Made by a program: the position numbers and the translations under genes | Part shown: piece by piece, positions 41,533 to 51,479 of the stretch | Numbering within the stretch: position 1 is the stretch's first letter | Layout: every line of letters begins with the position of its first letter | Assembly (NCBI RefSeq): GCF_014904755.1 | Contig: NZ_JACZFQ010000009.1 | Location: 16,143 to 80,142 of the forward strand | Length of the DNA stretch: 64,000 bases | Source: Neoluteolibacter marinus | GTDB taxonomy: Bacteria; Verrucomicrobiota; Verrucomicrobiia; Verrucomicrobiales; Akkermansiaceae | Reading direction: 5' to 3' | Notes under the pieces: generated by a model | The model's input: only the letters and a program-made list of their open reading frames with translations | Told to the model about the DNA's origin: nothing | Database searches by the model: none

Positions 41533-43584
41533 ATGAAAGGCTCCCGTCACCTCCTGTTGCCCCTCGTTTTCGCCGCCGGCAGCAACGCGCTGCAAGGGGC
41601 CAACATTTCCAAGGCGAACAACGTGCTGGACCTCGGTCTGGCCAGTTCGTGGATCGGTGCCCCGGCCGCCGCGCCGGGTGCTTCGGACATTGCGGTCTGG
41701 GACTTCTATTTCACCAGCACCGGGGTCCCTGCCATTTCGACCGATCTCGCCTGGGCGGGGATCAAGTTGGACGGCTTTGCTTCCAAGCCTTGCCAGATTT
41801 CCGCGCCGAACGCGGTGATCACCGAGCTGGCCCTCGGTGCCAATGGCATCGAGAGCGCGAAGACGACAGCGGCCAACAACTCGATCGGCTTGTCCACCGA
41901 CCTCCGCTGCACGGCGAACCAGAGCTGGAAATCGGTGGCAGGAAAAGGCGGTTCGATCGTGATCAACGGCGCGCCGCGATATGATGAAGTTGCGCGCCTG
42001 ATTCCCAACTACATCGACTTGGGCGGATTCACGGTCACGGTCGAGAACACCGCCGTCCGGCTCAGCGGGAATAATCCGTCGGACATGTCGATCAGCAACG
42101 GGTCCTTCGTCTTGAACAACTCGACCCTCAGCATTTCCCCTGGCACCCGTTGGCTGGGAACCGATCCGCATGATCCGGTGATGACGGTTCCGTCGAGCTT
42201 GGCGATCCAGATCGGGGCGGGATCCGTGGTGATCCCATACAATTCCTCGCGCTCCGAGCAGAATCTGCGGTGGGAGGCGGCGGTGACCCTCGGCGGAGGC
42301 ACCCTGCACGCCTCGGGGTGGGGGATCCAGACGATCGGAGCCAGTGGCACCGCCGATTCCAACACCAGCACGCTCGGTGGATCGATCGCGGTGACTGCTG
42401 CGAGCACCCTCCTGCTCTCCTCGGAGATCGGTACCCCCAACGGTCCGGCCGGAGCCCCGGTGGAAACCTTGCACCGCATCACCGCCCCGATCACAGGCAG
42501 TTCGAACCTCGCGATCAAGAACGAGGCGAGTGCCGCCTCGTTGAACTACATCGTGCTCGCCGGCGACAACTCGGGCTTCACCGGGGCAATGGGGATCGTC
42601 GGTGATCTCGGCAGCCGGACCGTTCGTCTCGCCTCCGACACCGCCGGCAGCGCCAGCGCGACGTGGAGCATCGGTGGTAGCAACACGCTGCAGATCGAGA
42701 ATTCGGACGTGAACCTCGGCAGCGTCACCGGCACCGGGACGGTGCAAGCGATGGGGGGCGGCGAGTCGACCCTGCGCGTCGGGGGCGGCAGCTTCACCGG
42801 CGCCATCACCCAGGCCGACGGAACATTGCTCCACTTCCACAAGGTCGGCGCCGCCCAGCACACCTACCGGGGCGCGACGGCATGGAACGGCGAGACCTTC
42901 GTCGATGAAGGGACGCTGACCTTGACCAAGGCGAGCCTCGACGCCGCGACCACCGTGCGGATCGCCGCAGGGGCGAACCTCAAGTTGTCCCACACCAAGG
43001 TGAACGCGGTCCAGGCGCTGGTCATCGACGGTGCGGCCAAGCCACCCGGGATCTGGGGCGCGGAGGGATCCGGCGCGGAGCACACCAGCGCGGCCATCAC
43101 CGGCACCGGCTTCCTGCTGGTCACCGGCAGCGACCCTTATTTGAACTGGATCGGACAATTCGCGGATCTCTCGGGCCCCGCGGACTATGCGACCGGCGCG
43201 AACCCCGACCACGGTGCGCTCGACAACCTCGGCGAGTTTGCCTTTGCCGGTGATCCCGGGGATCCGTCGAACGAAGGCGGGCCCTTCGCGACCCCGGTCG
43301 ATGAGACTTTCCGCTACATTCTGCCGGTGCGTTCCGGTGCGGTCTTCTCGCAGATCGGCAATGAGATGGTTTCCGCTCCGGTCGATGGTATTGTCTACCG
43401 CATCCAGGCATCGACCGGGCTCTCGGATTTTGACGTTACGGTCACGGAGACGTCCGGTTTCGAACCTGCACCCGATGCCGCGCCCTTGCCGGAAGGCTGG
43501 GAATACCGCTCGTTCGAAACCGCGTTGCCCGTTGCAGGCGCGCCCCGCCAATTCATGCGAGCCGTCGCCGAAGCGGCGCCTTGA
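41533..43584 (+). CDS. Secreted beta-strand-repeat protein (autotransporter-passenger-like)
   Basis: A 683-residue protein with a signal peptide (MKGSRHLLLPLVFAAGSNAL, cleavage near QGA). The body is rich in Gly, Ser, Thr and Asn with beta-strand periodicity (LGGGTLHASGWGIQTIG, GAITQADGTLLHFHKVG, FVDEGTLTLTKASLDA, the last resembling autotransporter-associated beta-strand repeats). The end (NPDHGALDNLGEFAFAGDP, YRIQASTGLSDF) is a C-terminal domain I associate with verrucomicrobial exported beta-solenoids. ATG 41533 is chosen for the signal peptide. No outer-membrane autotransporter barrel is present, so how it reaches the surface is unknown. Confidence 0.75.
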   Translation: MKGSRHLLLPLVFAAGSNALQGANISKANNVLDLGLASSWIGAPAAAPGASDIAVWDFYFTSTGVPAISTDLAWAGIKLDGFASKPCQISAPNAVITELALGANGIESAKTTAANNSIGLSTDLRCTANQSWKSVAGKGGSIVINGAPRYDEVARLIPNYIDLGGFTVTVENTAVRLSGNNPSDMSISNGSFVLNNSTLSISPGTRWLGTDPHDPVMTVPSSLAIQIGAGSVVIPYNSSRSEQNLRWEAAVTLGGGTLHASGWGIQTIGASGTADSNTSTLGGSIAVTAASTLLLSSEIGTPNGPAGAPVETLHRITAPITGSSNLAIKNEASAASLNYIVLAGDNSGFTGAMGIVGDLGSRTVRLASDTAGSASATWSIGGSNTLQIENSDVNLGSVTGTGTVQAMGGGESTLRVGGGSFTGAITQADGTLLHFHKVGAAQHTYRGATAWNGETFVDEGTLTLTKASLDAATTVRIAAGANLKLSHTKVNAVQALVIDGAAKPPGIWGAEGSGAEHTSAAITGTGFLLVTGSDPYLNWIGQFADLSGPADYATGANPDHGALDNLGEFAFAGDPGDPSNEGGPFATPVDETFRYILPVRSGAVFSQIGNEMVSAPVDGIVYRIQASTGLSDFDVTVTETSGFEPAPDAAPLPEGWEYRSFETALPVAGAPRQFMRAVAEAAP

Positions 43585-43603
43585 CCGGTGCGGCGGGCCG
43601 CGA

Positions 43604-44362
43604 TCAGCGCCCGAGATAAACCCGGGTCCGGTAGCGGATGGTCACCTGGCCGCCGATGGCGTGACGGGAGAACAGGTCGTGGAGCGCCGCGAGCATCGGC
43701 TGGTGGTCGGGGTCGCCGGGGGCGGGGGTGTAGGACGACGACAGCAGGCGGCCCTCGAGTCCGGCGAGGTCGAAGTGCTGCGCGTTGTCGAAGGCGTGGC
43801 AGTCGAAGGAGCCGCGGAAGAAGCCGGTGAGGACCTGTTCGCCGGTGTTCTCATGCCGGATGCTGGCGTAGTCGGTGCCGAAGCGCTCGAGGAGGGCTTC
43901 GTAGTCGCGGTGGAAATCGTCGGCATCCAGCAGACGCTCGTTCCAGATAATGGCGATCTTGCCGTCGCGACGGAGGATGCGGCTGAACTCCGCGCGGGTG
44001 TCGTCGTTCGCGAACCAATGGAAGGCCTGGGCGGCGACAATCAGCCTGGCGCAGGCGTCGTCGAGGGTGGTCGCCGCGGCGCTGCCGTCGATGCTCCGGA
44101 AGCGATCGTACTTGGCGAGCAAGCGCTCGGCGGCTTCGCGCATCGGCGGGTTCGGCTCGACGCCGGCGACGGCAAAGCCGGCTTCGAGAAACATGGCCGA
44201 CGAAATGCCGGTGCCGGACCCGACGTCGACGACCAGCGAGTCGTCGTCGAGCGGGACCTCCCGCTTCAGGATATCCACCACCCCGGCGGGATAGCCGGGG
44301 CGGTAGCGGACGTAGTTTTGAACCCGGTCGGAGAAGCGGCTTTTTGAGTCGGGGTCGGTCAC
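43604..44362 (-). CDS. Class I SAM-dependent methyltransferase
   Basis: A 252-residue methyltransferase with the Rossmann-fold SAM site VVDVGSGTG (motif I), VAGVEPN (acidic end of strand 2) and later AAQAFHWFAND and RILRRDGKIAIIW. The YRPGYP motif near the start is common to the ubiquinone/tocopherol-like group of small-molecule methyltransferases. The GTG start at 44362 is the only good one. It is downstream of the sulfatase gene on the same strand, with a 60-bp gap. The substrate is unknown. Confidence 0.88.
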   Translation of the reverse strand: MTDPDSKSRFSDRVQNYVRYRPGYPAGVVDILKREVPLDDDSLVVDVGSGTGISSAMFLEAGFAVAGVEPNPPMREAAERLLAKYDRFRSIDGSAAATTLDDACARLIVAAQAFHWFANDDTRAEFSRILRRDGKIAIIWNERLLDADDFHRDYEALLERFGTDYASIRHENTGEQVLTGFFRGSFDCHAFDNAQHFDLAGLEGRLLSSSYTPAPGDPDHQPMLAALHDLFSRHAIGGQVTIRYRTRVYLGR

Positions 44363-44422
44363 GCGAACAGTCTATCAGCCGCCTGTCCGTCTGGCGATGC
44401 CCGCCATCTCCCCGCTCAACGG

Positions 44423-45766
44423 TCAGCGCGCGGCGGCCTTCAGTTCCAGCAGGCGGCCGCGCATTTCCGCGAGGCGGCCGGATTGTCCGGGGTCGCCGGC
44501 GAGGTCGTTTTCCTCGCGCGGGTCGGCGGCAAGGTCGAACAGCTGCTCGCGGCCGAAGTCGGGCCAGTTGAAATACTTCCAGTCCTTGCGGATGAGGGCT
44601 TCGGACGACGGGATGAAGCTGGTGTCGCGGATGGTCGGATGTTCGTAGTAGAACTCGCTGCGCCAGTCCGGCGGGATGGCGGCGAGGTAGAGCGGCGCGA
44701 GGTCGCGGCCCTGCATGGTCGCTGGCGCGGGGATCCCGGCGGCGGCGAGGAGGGTGGGGGCGAGATCGACGTTGAGGGTGAAGTGGCCGTCGGTGGCGCC
44801 GTGGGATTTTTCCGGCAGGCGCGGGTCGCGGACGATCAGCGGGACGCGGATGCTTTCCTGGTGGGGATACCACTTGTCGGCGAGGCCGTGTTCGGCGTGG
44901 TAGTAGCCGTTGTCGGTGGTGAAGACGACTAGGGTGTCGTCGAGCACGCCCTGCTCCTTCAACTCGGCGAGGATCACCCCGCAGGTCGCGTCGACCTCGC
45001 TGGCGAGGCGGTAGTAGTTCTTCATCATCGACTGGTATTTCTCCGGCGTGTCGAAGCGCCAGTGCCAGCGCTTCCGGCCCTCGTTCTTCTCGTTGGCAAG
45101 GAAGGGCGGCAGGCGGCGGAACGAGGCGTTGGTGGCGTTGGGCGGCACCGGCACCGTGATGTCCCGGTAGAGCGACAGGCTTTCCGGCTGCGGGAGAAAC
45201 TGCAGCGGGTTGGCATCCTCGGCGTGGGTGGCGAAGAAGGCGACGGTCAGGCAGAACGGCCGGTCCGCGGGGCGCTGGCGGAGGAAGTCGAGGGCGTCGG
45301 CCTGGTTCTTGCGGGTGACGTGGATCTTGCCGCCGTCCTTTTGCGGGATCCAGTGGGTCCCGGAGTAGGCGCGGCCGAAGTCGAAGTTGCCGGCGGGGAA
45401 CTTGCCGTTGTGCCACTTGCCGACATGACCGGTGAAGTAGCCGTTGGCGCGCAGCAGGCCGGGATAGGTTTCGGCCCACGGGGTCTTGAACGGGGCGAAG
45501 CCGCGGTTGCCGTGGCGCGACATCCACTGGCCGGTGAACAGCGAGGCGCGGCTGACCCCGCAGATGGCGGTGGTGACGCAGTTGTGCGTGAAGCGGATGC
45601 CCTCGCTCGCCAGGCGGTCGAGCACCGGGGTCTGCACCACCGGGTTGCCGGCGCAGCCGAGGGTGTCGTGGCGCCAGTCGTCGGCGTAGAGCATCAGGAT
45701 GTTCAACGGCCTTTCGCGGCCCGTCGCGGTGGCAATGACGAGGAGGAGGGTCAGGAAGGACTTCAT
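44423..45766 (-). CDS. Sulfatase (S1 family), exported
   Basis: A 447-residue type I sulfatase that hydrolyses sulfate esters, in marine and soil Verrucomicrobia usually from polysaccharides. A short signal peptide ([16 protein letters not shown]) precedes the catalytic domain. Metal residues Asp29-Asp30 ([10 protein letters not shown]) are present, and the catalytic Cys69 lies in [11 protein letters not shown]. The consensus is C-x-P-x-R; here Val replaces Pro (C69-G-V-S-R73), still with Cys and Arg, a variant seen in sulfatases of this phylum. Cys must be converted to formylglycine, and no functional converting enzyme is in this window. Further motifs are HVGKWHNG and [17 protein letters not shown]. 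Confidence 0.92.
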   Translation of the reverse strand: MKSFLTLLLVIATATGRERPLNILMLYADDWRHDTLGCAGNPVVQTPVLDRLASEGIRFTHNCVTTAICGVSRASLFTGQWMSRHGNRGFAPFKTPWAETYPGLLRANGYFTGHVGKWHNGKFPAGNFDFGRAYSGTHWIPQKDGGKIHVTRKNQADALDFLRQRPADRPFCLTVAFFATHAEDANPLQFLPQPESLSLYRDITVPVPPNATNASFRRLPPFLANEKNEGRKRWHWRFDTPEKYQSMMKNYYRLASEVDATCGVILAELKEQGVLDDTLVVFTTDNGYYHAEHGLADKWYPHQESIRVPLIVRDPRLPEKSHGATDGHFTLNVDLAPTLLAAAGIPAPATMQGRDLAPLYLAAIPPDWRSEFYYEHPTIRDTSFIPSSEALIRKDWKYFNWPDFGREQLFDLAADPREENDLAGDPGQSGRLAEMRGRLLELKAAAR

Positions 45767-45819
45767 GGGTGGTCGGGCGAGGTCTTGCGAATCTACCGTT
45801 GATCGGACAACGTTCCTTC

Positions 45820-46098
45820 ATGAGCAAGAAGCCCGTTTCCGACTGGACCGCCCACAAGGGGCTGGCCCGCAGCATCCTGCAGGACCGCGGGATGCGCCGG
45901 CAGGCGATGGGGCGGAGCGTGGCGCTGCTGCTCGCGGTGTTCGCGATCGGGCTGTGGGGGATCGACGACTGGCTCGATGACAGCCTGTGGCGCTTCATCA
46001 TCTGGTGGGGCGGCGTCGCCTTCCTGGCGGTCTTCGTGGTGATGTTCGCGCTGTATGACGCCCTCGCGGTGATCCGCGAGGAGCGCGACCGCGAGTGA
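45820..46098 (+). CDS. Small two-helix membrane protein, unknown
   Basis: A 92-residue protein from ATG 45820 (MSKKPVSDWTAHKGLARSIL) with two adjacent hydrophobic segments (SVALLLAVFAIGLWGI, RFIIWWGGVAFLAVFVVMFAL) and a charged tail (REERDRE). A longer frame from 45769 is less likely. It lies divergent from the sulfatase and 34 bp before the M20 peptidase gene. No known family, possibly a lineage-specific inner-membrane protein. Confidence 0.65.
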   Translation: MSKKPVSDWTAHKGLARSILQDRGMRRQAMGRSVALLLAVFAIGLWGIDDWLDDSLWRFIIWWGGVAFLAVFVVMFALYDALAVIREERDRE

Positions 46099-46132
46099 AT
46101 TCGCCTTGCGGGTGGGGGAGGGCAGCGATTGG

Positions 46133-47473
46133 ATGGCCGGCATGACGCCGGAGCTCGAGGATCTGTTCACTTTTCTGCGCTTTCCCAGCATTTCCACGGA
46201 CTCGAAGCACGCCGGCGACGTCCGCGCCTGCGCCGAGTGGCTGGTGGAGAAACTCACGGGCATGGGGCTGGAAACGACGCTCCATCCGACCGAGCGCCAT
46301 CCGGTGGTGGTGGCCCGCAACGAGCACAAGCCCGGCCGCAAGACGGTGCTGATTTACGGACACTACGACGTCCAGCCGGTCGATCCGCTTCACCTGTGGA
46401 CGACGCCACCCTTCGAGCCGGAGATCCGCGATGGCAAGATCTGGGCGCGCGGCGCCACCGACAACAAGGGCCAGATGCTGTCGCACATCCTCGGAGTCGA
46501 GAAGACCCTGAAGGAGAAGGGCGAGCTGCCGGTCAACCTGACCTTCCTGTTCGAGGGCGAGGAGGAGATCGGCAGCCCGAACCTCGCGCCCTTCCTTGAA
46601 GCGAACCGGGAGCTTTTGAAATGCGATGTCATCGCGATCTCCGACACCGGCATGGTCGCGCCCGGCGTGCCGACGCTCGGCTACGGCCTGCGCGGCATCG
46701 CCTGCTGCGAGGTCACCCTGCGCGGCCCGGCCCGCGATTTGCACTCGGGGCTGTTCGGCGGGGCGGTGGCCAATCCGGCGACCGCGATCGCGCACCTGAT
46801 CGCCAGCCTCCATGACGAGGAAGGCAAGGTGCTGGTCGAGGGCTTCTACGACGACGTGCGGCCGCTCGAGGACTGGGAGCGCGAGATGTGGGCGAAGGTG
46901 CCGGGAGTATCCGACGAGGATTTCGTCAAGGTCACCGGCTCGCTCAACCTGTTCGGGGAAGCGGGCTACAGCTCGGCCGAAAGGACCTGGGCGCGGCCGA
47001 CTGCGGAAGTGAACGGGATCGGTGGCGGCTACCAGGGCGAGGGCTCGAAAACCGTGCTTCCGGCCGAGGCCTTCGCGAAATTCTCGTTCCGCCTGGTGCC
47101 CGACCAGGATCCGGCGGATATCATGAAGAAGGTGCAGGCCCACTTCGACAAGCACTGCCCGCCCGGAGTGTCGCTGCTCTATGAGGGCGGGCACGACGGC
47201 AAGCCCTACCACGCGGACCCGAATGGTCCGTACGGACTGGCCGCCCGGCGTGCGCTCAAGGCGGCGTTCGATGCCGAACCGGTGATGATCCGCGAGGGTG
47301 GCAGCATTCCGATCGTCCAGGCGTTCCGCGACATCCTCGGGGCCGACACCCTGCTGTTGGGGCTGGCCCTGGCCGATGCCCAGATCCACTCGCCGGACGA
47401 GAACTTCCCGGTCGAAAACTTCGAATCCGGGATTAGGCTGAACCAGGCCCTGCTGGAGGAACTTGCCAAATAA
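46133..47473 (+). CDS. M20 family dipeptidase
   Basis: A 446-residue metallopeptidase of the M20 (CNDP/ArgE/DapE) family. The zinc-site motifs are GHYDVQPVDP, ATDNKGQMLS, the catalytic-Glu region FEGEEEIGSPN and a dimerisation domain beginning near RDLHSGLFGGAV. Such enzymes hydrolyse dipeptides or other amide bonds of amino acids. There is no signal peptide, so it acts in the cytoplasm. The start is taken at ATG 46133; GTG 46112 or TTG 46106 would only lengthen it by several residues. Confidence 0.9.
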   Translation: MAGMTPELEDLFTFLRFPSISTDSKHAGDVRACAEWLVEKLTGMGLETTLHPTERHPVVVARNEHKPGRKTVLIYGHYDVQPVDPLHLWTTPPFEPEIRDGKIWARGATDNKGQMLSHILGVEKTLKEKGELPVNLTFLFEGEEEIGSPNLAPFLEANRELLKCDVIAISDTGMVAPGVPTLGYGLRGIACCEVTLRGPARDLHSGLFGGAVANPATAIAHLIASLHDEEGKVLVEGFYDDVRPLEDWEREMWAKVPGVSDEDFVKVTGSLNLFGEAGYSSAERTWARPTAEVNGIGGGYQGEGSKTVLPAEAFAKFSFRLVPDQDPADIMKKVQAHFDKHCPPGVSLLYEGGHDGKPYHADPNGPYGLAARRALKAAFDAEPVMIREGGSIPIVQAFRDILGADTLLLGLALADAQIHSPDENFPVENFESGIRLNQALLEELAK

Positions 47474-47533
47474 TCGAGCCCGCGTTCCCCTCCGCGGCCG
47501 CCGTCCTGCCGCGGTTCGATCTTTTCCACGTCC

Positions 47534-49198
<1,665 letters not shown>

Positions 49199-49275
49199 GC
49201 GCGTCCACGGAGCAATCCGGCGCGGTCTTTCATCGGACTGGCCAGATCGTTCGGATCGGTTTATAAGAACCCGAC

Positions 49276-49971
49276 ATGCCAACCGACTTCCTCGATCCAT
49301 CGGGCCTGCTTGAGAATGGCGGCCCGATCCTCTGGCTTCAGGCGGCGCTCGCTTTCTTCGGCGCCGTGTTCGTGGTCGAGCGGCTGTTCTTCTTCCATCG
49401 CGCCCGCATCAATGTCGGCGACCTGCTGGTCGGGCTGTCCAATCACGTCCGCCGCAAGGCCTATGCCGAGGCCATGCACGAGGCCGCGCGGGCACCGGGG
49501 CCGGTGGCGCGCGTCGCCCACTCGGTGCTGTTGCGCCACTCGATGGAGCGCCCCGACCTGCGCGACATCGCCCAGGAGGCCGGCCAGCTCGAGGTCCCGC
49601 GGATCGAGAAGAACCTGCGCGGGATCCTCGCCGTGGCCGTGCTGGCTCCCCTCACCGGGATGCTGGGCACGGTGCTGGGGCTGGCGGAGACCTTCCAGAG
49701 CATGAGCGAACGCGGTGGCTACGCCGGTCCCGCCGAGCTGACCTCGGGGGTCCTGACCGCGCTGGTCACCACGGCGGTCGGCCTGACCATCGCGATCCCG
49801 GCCTACCTGTTTTACCTGTATTTCCTCGGCCGGACCAAGCGGCTGTTCCACCGGATCGAGCGCACCGGGATCGAGATGGTGAACATGATCTGCGACGCCC
49901 GCGCCGACACCGGAATCGTGTCGATGCGCGACGAACTGGAGGCCCAGCGGCGCGAGGAGCGGAAAAAATGA
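49276..49971 (+). CDS. ExbB/TolQ/MotA-type proton channel protein
   Basis: A 231-residue membrane protein with three helices: near 15-38 (PILWLQAALAFFGAVFVVE), 115-140 (ILAVAVLAPLTGMLGTVLGL) and 155-185 (LTALVTTAVGLTIAIPAYLFY). The order, the GMLGTVLGL and ALVTTAVGL signatures and the long cytoplasmic loop match ExbB/TolQ, the pentameric channel that uses proton-motive force. In E. coli ExbB a Glu lies in TM3 before the AL segment; here this position is Thr (L-T-A-L), as in some other families. It overlaps the ExbD-like gene by four bases. Confidence 0.9.
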   Translation: MPTDFLDPSGLLENGGPILWLQAALAFFGAVFVVERLFFFHRARINVGDLLVGLSNHVRRKAYAEAMHEAARAPGPVARVAHSVLLRHSMERPDLRDIAQEAGQLEVPRIEKNLRGILAVAVLAPLTGMLGTVLGLAETFQSMSERGGYAGPAELTSGVLTALVTTAVGLTIAIPAYLFYLYFLGRTKRLFHRIERTGIEMVNMICDARADTGIVSMRDELEAQRREERKK

Positions 49972-50432
49972 AGCTGGAATCCACGTTGCCGGAACGGCCG
50001 GGATTCCTGTTCGTGGTGCCCGCGTTCAATCTGTTCGCGCTGCTGCTGGTGTTCTTCCTGCTCGGCCCGTCCTTCGTCAGCCAGTCGGGCGTGGCGGTGG
50101 AACTTCCGGTGTCGCGCTTCCAACTGGAGCGCCAGGCCTTCGAGACCGTGGTGACGGTGCGGGACGACGGGCCGCGCGGCGTCAGCGAGTTTGATCCCCC
50201 GACCTACTGGCTGGAGCACGAGCAGGTCACGCTCGGCGAGCTCGCCGAAAGGCTCGACGCCCGGCGCAGCAGCGATACCTCCCCGGCGACGACGGTGTTG
50301 TTGCGGGTGGACAAGGGGGTGCCGGTCGAGATCCAGCGGGAAGTGGCCGAGATCGCCCTGCAGAAGGGCCTGCGGGTTTACCTGCTGGGCCGGCCCGAGG
50401 GGAGTCGGGATGAGCCTGAAGCCACCGACTGA
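49968..50432 (+). CDS. ExbD/TolR-like protein lacking the conserved transmembrane Asp
   Basis: A 154-residue protein with one N-terminal helix and a periplasmic domain, the ExbD/TolR layout. The helix reads FVVPAFNLFALLLVFFLL. In ExbD/TolR this place is P-x-x-D-[VL] and the Asp is essential for proton use; here it is Asn21 (AAT at 50028-50030). The remaining pattern (GVAVELPVS, VLLRVDKGVPVEIQREV) fits the family. The gene overlaps the ExbB-like gene by four bases and is followed by the TonB-position protein, two bases later. It is either a non-energised, scaffolding variant or one that uses another residue. Confidence 0.82.
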   Translation: MKLESTLPERPGFLFVVPAFNLFALLLVFFLLGPSFVSQSGVAVELPVSRFQLERQAFETVVTVRDDGPRGVSEFDPPTYWLEHEQVTLGELAERLDARRSSDTSPATTVLLRVDKGVPVEIQREVAEIALQKGLRVYLLGRPEGSRDEPEATD

Positions 50433-50434
50433 CC

Positions 50435-51178
50435 ATGTTCGGCCTCCGCTCCAAGCGCACCCATCGCGACCGCCAGCACGGGCTGGTGTTCCAGTGGCGG
50501 CTGTCGGTCGGCAGCAATCTCGGTTTTCTCTCCGCGATCGCGGTGGTCGCCTTGATCACCGCGGGACTGGCGGCAACGGTGCGGGTCCGGGTGGGCAATG
50601 TCACCCGCCAGCCGGAGCGGCGCGGTTCCCTGGTGCTATTGCCCGACGGGGCGGAGTGGCAGGCTCTGGAAATGATGGCGGTCGAAGCCGGTCCCTTGCC
50701 GCGCCGGGCGGATCCCGCGACCGAAGCGTCGGTGAAGGCGATCATCGACCTGGCGATGGCCGACGCGGTGCCCTCGGCCTACGCCTATCAACCGAGCTTG
50801 AGGCCGGTCGAGGTGGAGATGCCGGCGCCCGTCGCATCCGTCGCCGTGAGCGATTCCCCGGGCATGCTGCCGGCATTGCCCGCGTTGCGGCCGCCGTCGC
50901 AGAATCCGCCCTTGCCGGATCCGTCGATCCCCTTGGTGCTGGCGGAGGGTGAGATCCGGGCCCTGGCGCCCGCCGCCTTGCCCCCGGCCGGCCTGGCGCG
51001 CGGCAACCGCTATTTGCTCGCCTACGATGCCGCCGGAAGGGTGTCGCGGGTCGTCACGCTGTTTGCAGCCAACCCCGCGGAAGACGCCGGTGTCGAGGCG
51101 TGGCTGCGGGCGGTGAAAATCGAGAAGGGCGACCCCGCCGGCGGTTGGACCGCAGTGGAAATTTCCAAGGCATCATGA
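50435..51178 (+). CDS. Single-helix protein in TonB position, possible TonB-like
   Basis: A 247-residue protein with an N-terminal cytoplasmic segment, one helix (NLGFLSAIAVVALITAGLAA), a Pro/Ala-rich linker (about 110-180) and a C-terminal domain (NRYLLAYDAAGRVSRVVTLF, AGVEAWLRAVKIEKGDPAGG). The linker-plus-terminal-domain layout and the position after ExbB-ExbD fit TonB, and the end has the TonB-C-like order of a strand, a turn with AxGRV, a helix and a final strand, but sequence similarity to known TonB proteins is weak. It could connect the channel to outer-membrane partners. Confidence 0.55.
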   Translation: MFGLRSKRTHRDRQHGLVFQWRLSVGSNLGFLSAIAVVALITAGLAATVRVRVGNVTRQPERRGSLVLLPDGAEWQALEMMAVEAGPLPRRADPATEASVKAIIDLAMADAVPSAYAYQPSLRPVEVEMPAPVASVAVSDSPGMLPALPALRPPSQNPPLPDPSIPLVLAEGEIRALAPAALPPAGLARGNRYLLAYDAAGRVSRVVTLFAANPAEDAGVEAWLRAVKIEKGDPAGGWTAVEISKAS

Positions 51179-51417
51179 TCGAGCTCACCCTCACCGAACT
51201 GGCGGCGTGGAGCATCGGGGCCTCGATGATCCTCGTGGTGTTCTTCTCGTGGATCTCCCGCTGGTCGAACGCCAATGCGGAGCGGCGCTCGCTGCGCCGC
51301 AAGGTGACCTGCCGCCTGTGCCTGTTCGTGGTGGAAGACGAAACGCGCGATCGTATTTTCCAGTGTCCCCATTGCGGCGCGCAGAACGTCCGCGGCCGCA
51401 ACCGGAGCCTTGGATGA
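51175..51417 (+). CDS. Small membrane-anchored zinc ribbon protein
   Basis: An 80-residue protein from ATG 51175, overlapping the preceding stop by four bases (ATGA). It has one N-terminal helix (ELAAWSIGASMILVVFFSWI), then a basic stretch and two Cys pairs, CRLC and CPHC, separated by a short loop, forming a zinc ribbon. No named family. The overlap ties it to the ExbB-ExbD-TonB-like unit; its function is unknown, perhaps as an assembly or regulatory factor for that complex. Confidence 0.75.
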   Translation: MIELTLTELAAWSIGASMILVVFFSWISRWSNANAERRSLRRKVTCRLCLFVVEDETRDRIFQCPHCGAQNVRGRNRSLG

Positions 51418-51479
51418 GGCTTGCCTCTCATCCCGGCAGCCTCTAAGCAGCCAGAAATCCCCGTCACCTCCTGACAATC

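Noticed and set aside
41329..43551. 740-codon antisense frame opposite the beta-strand-rich secreted protein
   Set aside because: Arg/Gly-rich shadow translation without signal peptide or motif; the plus-strand protein has a signal peptide and recognisable repeats.
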